This document shows positions 42,082 to 49,703 of a stretch of 64,000 nucleotides of DNA, piece by piece. Numbering within the stretch: position 1 is the stretch's first letter; each line of letters begins with the position of its first letter. The notes beneath the pieces are model-generated. The model was not told the DNA's origin, did no database searches, and was given only the letters and a program-made list of their open reading frames with translations. A program made the position numbers and the translations under genes. Origin of the DNA: a marine group bacterium Sva0996 bin134. GTDB taxonomy: Bacteria > Actinomycetota > Acidimicrobiia > Acidimicrobiales > Bin134. The DNA is taken from NCBI GenBank assembly GCA_002239105.1, contig MPNQ01000009.1, forward strand, positions 44,576-108,575, given 5' to 3'.

Positions 42082-43359
42082 ATGTCCGACCAATTGACGC
42101 CGGTCGGTTACCGGCCTCGGATAGTGGACGCGGAGGTGGAAGGAGCGCTGCGGGCCTCGCCGGCGATGGTCATCGAGGGGCCGCGGGCCTGCGGCAAGAC
42201 ATGGACCGGCCGCCGCCATTCCCGAAGCGAGGTACCGTTCGACGCGGTGTTCGACAATCGTTTGGCGGCCCAAGTCTCCCCTAGAGAGCTTCTGGAAGGG
42301 CCGGTGCCTCGCCTGTTGGACGAATGGCAGCTTGCCCCCGATGTGTGGGATGCCATGCGTCGGGCCTGCGACGACCGGGGCGAGAAAGGCCAGTTCATCT
42401 TGACTGGGTCGGCCAACCCGCCAGACGACGCCACCCGTCATACCGGCACGGGCCGGATCATACGAGTGCAGATGCGGCCGATGAGCCTGTTCGAGAGCGG
42501 GGAGTCGAGCGGAAACGTCTCCCTTGGCGGGCTGTTGGCCTCCGAGCCGTGCTCTGCTCCGGCGCCCGGCCTCTCACTCCCCGACATCATCGGCCTGACC
42601 TGCCGCGGGGGGTGGCCCGCAATGCTGGACGATTCGCCTGAGGTGGCCCAAAGACAGCTTCGCAGCTATTTGGACGAGACAAGCCGCACAGATATCTCAC
42701 GCGTCGACGGCGTGGCCCGCGACCCCCAAGGAGTCCGCCGCCTCCTCACATCTCTTGGACGGAACACATCTACCGACGTGACGTTCAAGACACTGGGCGA
42801 GGACGCGGGCGGCAACGGCCAGACCCTGCATCCCCAGACAGTGAAGAGCTACCTGGGTGCCCTGTCCCGGCTGTTCATAACCGACGACCTGCCGGGCTGG
42901 AGACCGCATCTGCGGTCCCGGGCCGAGCTGCGCCGAACGCCCAAGCGCTACTTCACCGACCCATCCCTGGCCGTGGCCGCACTGCGGGCCAACCAGGAGC
43001 AGCTCATGGAGGAGCTGAGCTTCTTCGGCCTGCTGTTCGAGTCGCTGGTCCTGCGCGACCTGCGGGTCTACGCCCAGGCCAACGACTGGGAGCTGTCCCA
43101 CTACCACGACAGCTCCGGCCTGGAAGCAGACCTGATCCTCACCAGCATGGACAACCGCAGATGGGCCGCGGCCGAAGTGAAACTCGGCGGCGAAAAGCTC
43201 GTCGAAGAAGGCATCCGCTCGCTGCGCCGCCTGCGCGACCGGATAGACACCGACAAGATGAGCGACCCCGCCAAACTCATGGTCATCACCGCCGGCGGCT
43301 ACGGCTTCGAATACCCCGACAACATCGCCGTCGTCCCCATAACCGCCCTCGGCCCCTAA
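42082..43359 (+). CDS. AAA ATPase, AAA_14/DUF4143 family
   Basis: 425 residues from ATG 42082. 'PAMVIEGPRACGKTWTGRRH' is the Walker A region and 'RLLDEWQLAPDVWDAM' the Walker B region. 'FILTGSANPPDDATRHTGTG' is the sensor. 'PMSLFESGES' and 'GGWPAMLDD' are typical. The C-terminal DUF4143 part contains 'YFTDPSLAVAAL', 'GLLFESLVLRDLRVYAQ' and the nuclease-like 'EADLILT...AAEVKLG'. These proteins are abundant and mobile in some genomes; the role is unproven and often discussed as defence- or toxin-related. The neighbouring remnant shows gene turnover at this spot. Confidence 0.9.
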   Translation: MSDQLTPVGYRPRIVDAEVEGALRASPAMVIEGPRACGKTWTGRRHSRSEVPFDAVFDNRLAAQVSPRELLEGPVPRLLDEWQLAPDVWDAMRRACDDRGEKGQFILTGSANPPDDATRHTGTGRIIRVQMRPMSLFESGESSGNVSLGGLLASEPCSAPAPGLSLPDIIGLTCRGGWPAMLDDSPEVAQRQLRSYLDETSRTDISRVDGVARDPQGVRRLLTSLGRNTSTDVTFKTLGEDAGGNGQTLHPQTVKSYLGALSRLFITDDLPGWRPHLRSRAELRRTPKRYFTDPSLAVAALRANQEQLMEELSFFGLLFESLVLRDLRVYAQANDWELSHYHDSSGLEADLILTSMDNRRWAAAEVKLGGEKLVEEGIRSLRRLRDRIDTDKMSDPAKLMVITAGGYGFEYPDNIAVVPITALGP

Positions 43360-43413
43360 CCCGGCCACACATTCCGAACTCCCAGCCGACCTTGAAGAGG
43401 GCGAACCTCTCAG

Positions 43414-44745
43414 CTATTCGATGAGCTCCCTCGTCAATGAGCTGGCGGCCCAGTTGGCCACCTTCTCACCGGGGATGGGGGCCCGGGTGGGCCAGGGGCG
43501 TTCCAGGTCGACCGGCTGGCCGCGGCTGATCACCCAGCGGAGGTTGGTTCGGTCGGCCAACACGGTGACATCGGCAGCCGGGTCGCCGTCTACCACCAGT
43601 ACGTCGGCAGCCATGCCGGGGGCCAGCGTGCCCACCTCGCCCTCCATGCGCATTGCGATGGCCCCGTTGGCGGTGGCACAGGCGATGGCCTGAAGCGGAC
43701 TCAGCCCCACCGACTCCACCAACACCTCCATCTCCCGTGCGTGCCAGTGGCCGTATGGGGTGAGGGCGAACCCCGACTCCGAGCCGCATAGCAGCGGCAC
43801 ACCGGCGTCGTGGGCTTTCGCCATCATCTTGGCGGTGGCCTCGATCTCGCCTCGGAACACATCCTGCATGCCAGCACCGGCGCCCACCAAGTGGCCGTAG
43901 TCAGCCAGATTGGCCAAGAAAGTGAAGGTGGGCATGAGGGCGGCCCCGGCGTCGATAACCGCCTCAAGGGCGGCGTCGTCCATGAATGAGGCGTGCAAGA
44001 TGAGGTCAACTCCGGCTTCGGCGCAGGCTTGGGTGCTGCCCGCCGAGCGGGCGTGGGCCATAACCGGGGTCTCCAACTCGTGGGCGGTGTCGCACACCGC
44101 CTTCAGCTCCTCGGGCTTCCAGGCCAACAGCTCGCCCTGGTGGCGGGGGATGGACCCGGTGGCGTGGATTTTGATCCAGTCGGCGCCATGCTTGATGTGG
44201 CGGCGGGTCATCTGGATCATCTCGTCGACGGTGGTCACCACCTGCGCGTAGCCCACCACTCCGGTGTCGGGAATGAGCCGCCCGGCAGTGCCCCCCACGG
44301 CGGTGACCAGCGCCTGCACCCCGGTGGCCATGCGGGGGCCCTCCACCACGCCGGAATCAACGGCGTCGCGCAGCGACGGGCCCATGGAGAACAGCGTGTC
44401 GGGGTCGCAGAACCCGGTGACCCCGGCCATGAGCAGCTTCTGGAGGTTCTGGGCGGCGATCAGCGCGGCCAGGGTGTGGTCGCGGTGGAAGAACAGCTCG
44501 TCGTTGGACTGCACGTCGTCGAAGGTGCAGTGAACGTGGGCGTCGATGATGCCGGGCATCACTGTGGATCCGGCGGCATCGATCATGTTGACGCCTGTCC
44601 GGTCGGCAGCCTCTGACTTTGCTTCGGGACCGACGGCGACAATTCGATCGCCCTCCAGCAGCACCGCGGTGTCGGGCTGGGGCGGGGCGCCGGTGCCGTC
44701 GATCACCGTGCCGCCGGTGATGACGATGGGCGTCGGCTCAGACAT
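43414..44745 (-). CDS. Metal-dependent amidohydrolase (imidazolonepropionase/prolidase-like branch)
   Basis: 443 residues. The metal motif H-x-H is in 'GIIDAHVHCTF'; Lys ligand in 'DWIKIHATGS'; His in 'PVMAHARS' and 'LILHASFMDD'. The position that normally carries the catalytic Asp (G-T-D-s) is Glu in 'LLCGSESGFALTPYG'. C-terminal 'GTLAPGMAADVLVVDGDPAA' is the standard small beta-sandwich end. Substrates of the branch include cyclic amides, dipeptides and organophosphates. Its start is 15 bp after the stop of the two-halved protein at 44761, with which it is probably cotranscribed. Confidence 0.88.
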   Translation of the reverse strand: MSEPTPIVITGGTVIDGTGAPPQPDTAVLLEGDRIVAVGPEAKSEAADRTGVNMIDAAGSTVMPGIIDAHVHCTFDDVQSNDELFFHRDHTLAALIAAQNLQKLLMAGVTGFCDPDTLFSMGPSLRDAVDSGVVEGPRMATGVQALVTAVGGTAGRLIPDTGVVGYAQVVTTVDEMIQMTRRHIKHGADWIKIHATGSIPRHQGELLAWKPEELKAVCDTAHELETPVMAHARSAGSTQACAEAGVDLILHASFMDDAALEAVIDAGAALMPTFTFLANLADYGHLVGAGAGMQDVFRGEIEATAKMMAKAHDAGVPLLCGSESGFALTPYGHWHAREMEVLVESVGLSPLQAIACATANGAIAMRMEGEVGTLAPGMAADVLVVDGDPAADVTVLADRTNLRWVISRGQPVDLERPWPTRAPIPGEKVANWAASSLTRELIE

Positions 44746-44760
44746 TTGGCTCAGTCCTTC

Positions 44761-45624
44761 TCAATCTTCCAGCAGAGCCGCGGCGGCGTCTTTGACGGAC
44801 ATGCCCACCTCGACGCCTCGGTCGCGGGCTGGCTGATTGCACGCGCTGATGATCCCCTCATCGTACGCCTTGAAGGCATCTCCCACCGGGGCACTCCAAG
44901 CATCGCAGCACGCTCCGGCCAGTCCGTGGGCCTCGGTGATGGCCAACCCGGCGATGCCAGCGTCGTTCTTGCTGCGGCCCCCGTCGGAGCAGATGAAACC
45001 GTGAGGGCTCACCTCCAGCAGGAAATCCGCCCCGCTGCGCCCGGTGTGGCCGGCGGTGACCAGCACGTTGCGGGAGTCCTCAGGCAGGGCGAACACGATG
45101 GAGTCGGTAACCACTAGCTGTCGCCCGCTGTCGGAGGTGGCCTTGACCTCACGGCGGATCTTGGTGCCCTCGTCCACCTCGCCGGGATCGTTGGTCAACA
45201 GCAGCTTGGCCGCCTCCGACACCGACATTCCCTCGACAATCCCGCATCGCTCGGCGTAGATGTTGAGCCGGGAGATTACTCCGGTCTCGTACAGATCGAG
45301 GCCATTGCCCAATTCGGCGCTCATCCCGTCGGCCGTCGCCGCGGGGATGCCCAACGCCTCCAAAAACCACAGCCCGGAGATGCCCGCGCCGTCCTTGCCG
45401 ATGCAGCCGTCATGGCCGATTACCCCCTTGGGCCGGTGGGGGGCCATAAGACGGGCGGGCAACACGCCGAGATACGAAGACGGCACCACCACGTCGGTGT
45501 CCCGGTTGCGGGCGTCCACATACCGGGCCGAATCCATTGTGACAATCCGACGGTCGCCGTCGGCATAGACCACCTCTTGGGGGTGGTCCTCTTCGTTGGC
45601 GAGCAATGGGGCTTCTTCAGGCAC
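44761..45624 (-). CDS. Unrecognised two-halved protein, paralogue 1
   Basis: 287 residues, no signal peptide or membrane helix. It consists of two related halves, residues ~26-143 and ~169-285. Half 1 contains 'IGHDGCIGKDGAGISGL', 'EALGIPAA', 'GVISRLN' and 'GMSVSEAAKLLL'. Half 2 contains 'ICSDGGRSKNDAGIAGL', 'EAHGLAGA', 'GIISACN' and 'GMSVKDAAAALL'. A very conserved 'VLVTAGHTGRS' starts half 2. The pattern suggests a pseudo-dimeric enzyme with His/Asp-Gly motifs at equivalent sites. I do not recognise a family. A second copy is at 51660. It sits in the operon SDR(46501)-this gene-amidohydrolase, so a role on the amidohydrolase substrate or product is plausible. Confidence 0.75.
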   Translation of the reverse strand: MPEEAPLLANEEDHPQEVVYADGDRRIVTMDSARYVDARNRDTDVVVPSSYLGVLPARLMAPHRPKGVIGHDGCIGKDGAGISGLWFLEALGIPAATADGMSAELGNGLDLYETGVISRLNIYAERCGIVEGMSVSEAAKLLLTNDPGEVDEGTKIRREVKATSDSGRQLVVTDSIVFALPEDSRNVLVTAGHTGRSGADFLLEVSPHGFICSDGGRSKNDAGIAGLAITEAHGLAGACCDAWSAPVGDAFKAYDEGIISACNQPARDRGVEVGMSVKDAAAALLED

Positions 45625-45661
45625 GACTCGAAGATAGCCCCTGTCCGTTCTGCCAAACCTC

Positions 45662-46501
45662 CTAGAGCCCGGTGCGGCCCGCTTCGCGGATCATGGGGGC
45701 ATAGTCGGCGAAGCCGGGGGCGTCAGGTCGGGCGCCGGTGGTGAACCCGGCGTCGACGGCCAGGGTGTGGCCGCTGGTGTAGCCCGACTCGTCGGAGGCC
45801 AGCCACAGTGCCGCGCTGGCCACGTCGGTGGCGAGGCCGGGACGGCCGATCAGCGGAGAGCTGGTGGTGAGCTCGGCCCGGGCGCCGTCCATGTTGGTGT
45901 GGTCGCCGGTGTGGGCGTAGGCCACCATCGGGGTGAGTACCGAGGCGGGAGCGATGCAGTTCACCCGGATGCCGAAGCGGCACAGCTCGGCGGCCGCGTT
46001 CTTGGTCAGCCCAACAACGGCGTGCTTGGCCGCGGCGTAGGCGTGGGGTCCGAGACCGCCCATCACCCCGGCGGTGCTCGACATGGAGATGATCGAGCCG
46101 CTGGTGCGGGGCTTCATCACCCGGGCGGCGTGCTTGATCCCGTAGAACACCCCGTGGAGCAAGATGTCGATGCTGGCGTGCCACTCGTCGGCCGGGGTGG
46201 TGTCGATGGGGCCGACGGCGCCGACAATGCCGGCGTTGTTGTACATCACGTCGAGCTGGCCGAACTCGGCCACCGCGGCATCCACCAGGCCAGCCACATC
46301 GTCTTCGGATGTCACGTCGCAGCGGACAAACACCGCACCGTCGCCCAGGGCCTCGGCCAGCGCCTGACCGGCGTCGTCTTGGATGTCGCCCAGGGCCACC
46401 TTGGCGCCCTCTGCGGCGAACAATTCGGCCGCGGCCCGGCCTATGCCGCTGGATGCTCCGGTTATGGCCGCCACCCGTCCCGTTAGTCGTCCGCTCATCA
46501 A
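45662..46501 (-). CDS. Short-chain dehydrogenase/reductase
   Basis: 279 residues. AGGAGG precedes two adjacent ATGs (46501 and 46498); either may be used. 'VAAITGASSGIGRAAAELF' cofactor loop with beta-2 Asp ('LGDIQD', NAD-type); 'NNAGI'; 'SIISMSSTAGVMGG'; 'YAAAK'; 'TSGHTLAVDAGF'. The C-terminal ~20 residues extend beyond the usual VDGG end. First gene of the leftward set leading to the two-halved protein and amidohydrolase. Divergent from the SnoaL-like gene (47 bp). Confidence 0.9.
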   Translation of the reverse strand: MMSGRLTGRVAAITGASSGIGRAAAELFAAEGAKVALGDIQDDAGQALAEALGDGAVFVRCDVTSEDDVAGLVDAAVAEFGQLDVMYNNAGIVGAVGPIDTTPADEWHASIDILLHGVFYGIKHAARVMKPRTSGSIISMSSTAGVMGGLGPHAYAAAKHAVVGLTKNAAAELCRFGIRVNCIAPASVLTPMVAYAHTGDHTNMDGARAELTTSSPLIGRPGLATDVASAALWLASDESGYTSGHTLAVDAGFTTGARPDAPGFADYAPMIREAGRTGL

Positions 46502-46548
46502 TGCCTCCTATGTATCGCTTGCGCCCGGCACCGTAACCTGACCGGTCT

Positions 46549-47055
46549 ATGGAAACCAGATCAGAAGATGCCCCAGCCCTCGACGTGGATCGGCTCCACG
46601 ACCTGCTCGACCGAGACGCCATCCGCCACATCCAGATCCGCTACGCCTGGAGCTTGGACAACCACCGCTGGGATGCCCTCAAAGAGGTCTTCCTGCCCGA
46701 TGCGGTGGCTGACTACCGGGGCGAGCGATTCGAGGGGTTGGAGGCCATCGTGGCCAAGTGCGCCTCGTCGCTGGAGCCAGCCGACGCCAGCCAGCACCTC
46801 AACGGTTGCCATTGGGCTCAAGTTGACGGCGACAAGGCCATCGCGGGCTGCTACTTCACCGCCACCAAGTACATCGCCGACACCCCAGGCGGCGACACCT
46901 TCATCGTGGGCGGCAAATACATCGACCAGATGGTCCGCACCCCCGGCGGCTGGCGCATCGCCCACCGCCTGCTGGAGACCACTTTCATCGACGGCAACCC
47001 CCAAGTGGAAGCCATCGCCCAAACCCGCTGGGCCGCCCGCTCAGGCACTTCCTAG
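46549..47055 (+). CDS. SnoaL-like (NTF2-fold) protein
   Basis: 168 residues. 'DLLDRDAIRHIQIRYAWSLD', 'VFLPDAVADYRGERFEGLEA', 'QHLNGCHWAQVDGDKAIAGC' and 'GGKYIDQMVRTPGGWRIAHR' reproduce the SnoaL_4/nuclear-transport-factor-2 pattern. Such proteins cyclise, hydrate or isomerise polyketide or steroid-like ligands, or bind them only. The stop lies inside a 16-bp direct repeat (47039-47070). Convergent with the amidohydrolase at 47076. Confidence 0.8.
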   Translation: METRSEDAPALDVDRLHDLLDRDAIRHIQIRYAWSLDNHRWDALKEVFLPDAVADYRGERFEGLEAIVAKCASSLEPADASQHLNGCHWAQVDGDKAIAGCYFTATKYIADTPGGDTFIVGGKYIDQMVRTPGGWRIAHRLLETTFIDGNPQVEAIAQTRWAARSGTS

Positions 47056-47070
47056 CTCAGGCACTTCCTA
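47039..47070 (+). repeat. Two tandem 16-bp direct repeats over the SnoaL-like stop codon
   Basis: GCTCAGGCACTTCCTA occurs exactly twice, at 47039-47054 and 47055-47070. The first copy encodes the final codons 'SGTS' and the TAG stop; the second is untranslated. It is a simple slippage-type duplication. Confidence 0.9.
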
Positions 47071-47075
47071 GGTGG

Positions 47076-48056
47076 TTAGAGCCTGAGCAGGCGGGTGGCG
47101 TTGGTGTTGAGGGTGTCGGCTAGGTGGGCGATGTCGGGGCCGGTGCCTCGGTCCCAGCCGCCGAAGTTGGTGCCGTAGACCAAGCGGTCGGTGCCGAATT
47201 GCTCTAGGGCCAAGGTGAGCTCGGCCGCGCCGGTGATGTGGCAGTCGAACCACAGACGGCTGAGGGCCCGGTCGAAGGCCCCCGGCTCTTTGATCCACTC
47301 GGGGGATGCCGGGCGGCGCTCGGCCAGCTTGCGGAGCTTGGACAGGACTATTGGCGTAGTGCCGCCGCCGTGGGACAGGCACAGGTCCAAGTCGGGGTGG
47401 CGCTCGGTGACCCCGCCGAACACCAAGGTGGCCACCGCCACCGTCTCCTCGTAGGAGTACTCCAACACCAGATCGAGGTCCCAGCGGCGCAGCCGGGGAT
47501 CGAGCAGCGGGCCGTCGATGCCCGATTGGGTGGGGTGGAGGAAGTGGGGGACATCTAGCTCGGTGCACAGCGACCAGAGTTGGTCCATGGCGGGATCATC
47601 CAACGGTGTACCGAAGTCGGTGCCGGTGTAGCCCGCCAAGAGACCCAGTTCTTTCACTGCCCTTTGCAGCTCCGTGCAGGCGGCATCGACGTCTTGCATG
47701 GGGAGCGCGGCCAGACCGATGAACCGGTCGGGATGGGTGGCCACCGCCGAGGCCAGGTCGTCGTTGTGGCGGCGGCAGAAGTCGATGGCCAGTTGCGGCT
47801 CGATGAAGTGGAGGTAGGTGAGCGGGTTGGGCGACAGGGCCTGCACCGAGATGCCCTGAGCGTCCATGGCCTCGAGGCGCATGTCCAGCTCGATGAACAG
47901 CGACCCCCGGTAGGCCACCCCGTCGAGCTGATAGCCGCCCACCCGGAACCAAGGGGTGCCGTTGTCGTGGGCACCGATCTCGGGGCCGCACGGGCCAGCT
48001 GCGCCCATCGTGCCCTCCAGCACGATGTGGGCGTGGACGTCGATTAGCCCGGTCAT
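47076..48056 (-). CDS. Amidohydrolase_2 (ACMSD-like) family protein
   Basis: 326 residues. 'MTGLIDVHAHIVLEG' gives the H-x-H pair, 'VPHFLHPTQSG' and 'DLCLSHGGGTTPIVL' the two later His ligands. The site that is Asp in ACMSD and gamma-resorcylate decarboxylase (fG-S/T-D) reads 'LVYGTNFGGWD', i.e. Asn. Family members decarboxylate aromatic acids or hydrolyse small substrates. The 5' end including the ATG is part of a 55-bp tandem duplication (48042-48151). Convergent with the SnoaL-like gene and ~106 bp downstream of the CMD-fold gene. Confidence 0.88.
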   Translation of the reverse strand: MTGLIDVHAHIVLEGTMGAAGPCGPEIGAHDNGTPWFRVGGYQLDGVAYRGSLFIELDMRLEAMDAQGISVQALSPNPLTYLHFIEPQLAIDFCRRHNDDLASAVATHPDRFIGLAALPMQDVDAACTELQRAVKELGLLAGYTGTDFGTPLDDPAMDQLWSLCTELDVPHFLHPTQSGIDGPLLDPRLRRWDLDLVLEYSYEETVAVATLVFGGVTERHPDLDLCLSHGGGTTPIVLSKLRKLAERRPASPEWIKEPGAFDRALSRLWFDCHITGAAELTLALEQFGTDRLVYGTNFGGWDRGTGPDIAHLADTLNTNATRLLRL

Positions 48057-48151
48057 GTCAGCCCGCGCCCCTCACTTCGGTCCGCCGTAAGGCGGCGATT
48101 AGCCCGGTCATGTCAGCCCGCGCCCCTCACTTCGGTCCGCCGTAAGGCGGC
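48042..48151 (-). repeat. Exact 55-bp tandem duplication covering a start codon
   Basis: 48042-48096 and 48097-48151 are identical. Each copy holds the amidohydrolase start (ATG at 48056, duplicated at 48111), its 5' leader and a CCGCC-TTAC-GGCGG hairpin. On the minus strand the outer ATG opens a 17-codon leader frame that ends in TGA one base before the true ATG. The unit length is not a multiple of three, so the copies are not fused in frame. Confidence 0.95.
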
Positions 48152-48162
48152 GAAATAGAGCC

Positions 48163-48897
48163 TCAACGGCCTTCCATGATCCCGTCGGCGCCGGGCAGCC
48201 AGGAGGCCACCCCGGAGATGGGGATGGCGCACACCACCGCCTCGGTGATCTCGGCCTCGGAGGCCCCGGCGTTGCGGGCGCCGTTGGCGTGGATGTTCAC
48301 GAACCGACTAGAGAACTCAGCGGCGTTGATGGTGCACAACAGCAGTTCCACGTGCTTGGCGTCGAGATTGTTCTCGGCCAACGACCACTGGCGCATGAGC
48401 ACATAGCCCTCCAAGGCCCGGGGGGCATTGTCGGCCATCACCTCCACGTAGTCGGGAACAAAGCCGAAGTAGCCCTCGAAGTAGTCCAGCGCAGCTTGGC
48501 GATCCAGGGAGAAGTCGGGAATCGGCTCGGAGGATTGATCGGCGGAAATGTCAAACGCCTGGTCGATGGCTCGGGCGAAGGCGTTGTAGGTGGCCTCACC
48601 CCGGGAGATGAGCACGGCCAGCGAGGCTCCACGGGCGTCGCTCAGGCTGAGCCCCAGCTCGCGCGACCGGGCCATCTCCCGGATGGCCAGTTCCCTCTGG
48701 CCCCGCACGGAGGCGGCGCAGGCCATGTACAGCGCCTTGGCCCACGCCGGGCAAGCGCCATCCCGGTCGGTCACGTCGCGAATGCGGGCGTAACCCTCGG
48801 CGAACTTGGTTGAGATGGCAGCTAATTCGCCGCTGGCCAGAGCGGGGCTGGCCAACTCGCCGTGAACCGCATTGTTGGACGTCGCTTGCATTGTCAT
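48163..48897 (-). CDS. Carboxymuconolactone-decarboxylase/AhpD-fold protein without the redox cysteines
   Basis: 244 residues with two CMD-like helical modules: 'ALYMACAASVRGQRELAIRE' to 'SDARGASLAVLISRGE', and 'VELLLCTINAAEFSSRFVNI' with 'HANGARNAGASEAEITEAVV'. The C-x2-C of peroxidase-type CMD proteins is absent ('EFSSRFVNIH'), so a thiol peroxidase role is unlikely. The His in the second module is retained. Lies upstream of the ACMSD-like gene on the same strand; a lactone decarboxylase-like or purely structural function is possible. Confidence 0.78.
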   Translation of the reverse strand: MTMQATSNNAVHGELASPALASGELAAISTKFAEGYARIRDVTDRDGACPAWAKALYMACAASVRGQRELAIREMARSRELGLSLSDARGASLAVLISRGEATYNAFARAIDQAFDISADQSSEPIPDFSLDRQAALDYFEGYFGFVPDYVEVMADNAPRALEGYVLMRQWSLAENNLDAKHVELLLCTINAAEFSSRFVNIHANGARNAGASEAEITEAVVCAIPISGVASWLPGADGIMEGR

Positions 48898-48950
48898 CGG
48901 TTGCTACCTCCGTATGGACTGTGAAACTTACAAGGCCAGCATTGGCCCGG

Positions 48951-49703
48951 TCAGAGTTTGGACACCTCGCCGCCGTCAATCACCAAGCACGATCCGGTGA
49001 CAAACTCCGACGCCTCTGATGCCAGATAGCACACCAATGGGCCGAGTTCTTCGGGTCGGCCCATGCGGCGGACGGGGATCTTGCGAAGCCGGGCGGCCAT
49101 GGTGTCGGGGTCGGCCATGACCGCGGACTGGGCTTCGGTCTCGAAGGCACCGGGGGCGATCACGTTCACCCGGATGCCAAAGCGGGCCCATTCGCTGGCC
49201 AAAGCTTCGGTGAGCCGCAGCAGCCCGCCTTTGGAGGCCGAGTAGGCGGCCAGCAGCGCCTTGCCTTTGAGCGCCGAGGTGGAGGCCACGTTGATGATTG
49301 AGCCGGATTGGCCCGCGTCGATCCAATGGCGCGCCGCGCTGCGGGCCAAAGCGGCGGGGGCGGCCAGGTTCACGGCCAGCACCTCGTCGAACACCTCGTC
49401 AGGCTGGTCGACGAACTTCGACGCCGGGGCTATGCCTGCGTTGTTGACCACCGAGTCGAGACGTCCGAATTTGTCCACCGCGCTGTCCACCAGGTTGGCC
49501 ACCGCCGCTCGGTCCCGCATGTCGCAGGGCACAGCGGCCACCGCGTCGCCCAACTCGTCGGCCAACGCGGCCAAGGCGTCTGCCGAGCGGGCTGCGGCCA
49601 CCACTTGCGCTCCCTCGGCCACCATGGCCCGCACCGCGGCTTCTCCCAACCCCCGGCTGGCCCCGGTCACCACCGTCACATGGCCGTTGAGCCCCAAGTC
49701 CAC
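48951..49703 (-). CDS. Short-chain dehydrogenase/reductase
   Basis: 250 residues from GTG 49703, which shares one base with the acyl-CoA dehydrogenase stop (TAGTG). 'VTVVTGASRGLGEAAVRAM' with 'AAARSADAL' (Arg at the NADP site); 'NNAGI'; 'IINVASTSALKG'; 'YSASK'; 'VTGSCLVIDGGEVSKL'. Coupled to the dehydrogenase, it probably acts on the beta-hydroxy or ketone stage of the same acyl-CoA route. Confidence 0.92.
   Translation of the reverse strand: MDLGLNGHVTVVTGASRGLGEAAVRAMVAEGAQVVAAARSADALAALADELGDAVAAVPCDMRDRAAVANLVDSAVDKFGRLDSVVNNAGIAPASKFVDQPDEVFDEVLAVNLAAPAALARSAARHWIDAGQSGSIINVASTSALKGKALLAAYSASKGGLLRLTEALASEWARFGIRVNVIAPGAFETEAQSAVMADPDTMAARLRKIPVRRMGRPEELGPLVCYLASEASEFVTGSCLVIDGGEVSKL

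Noticed and set aside
48042..48151. 55-bp duplication as a transposon target-site or IS footprint
   Set aside because: No transposase, inverted ends or inserted DNA between the copies; they are directly adjacent.
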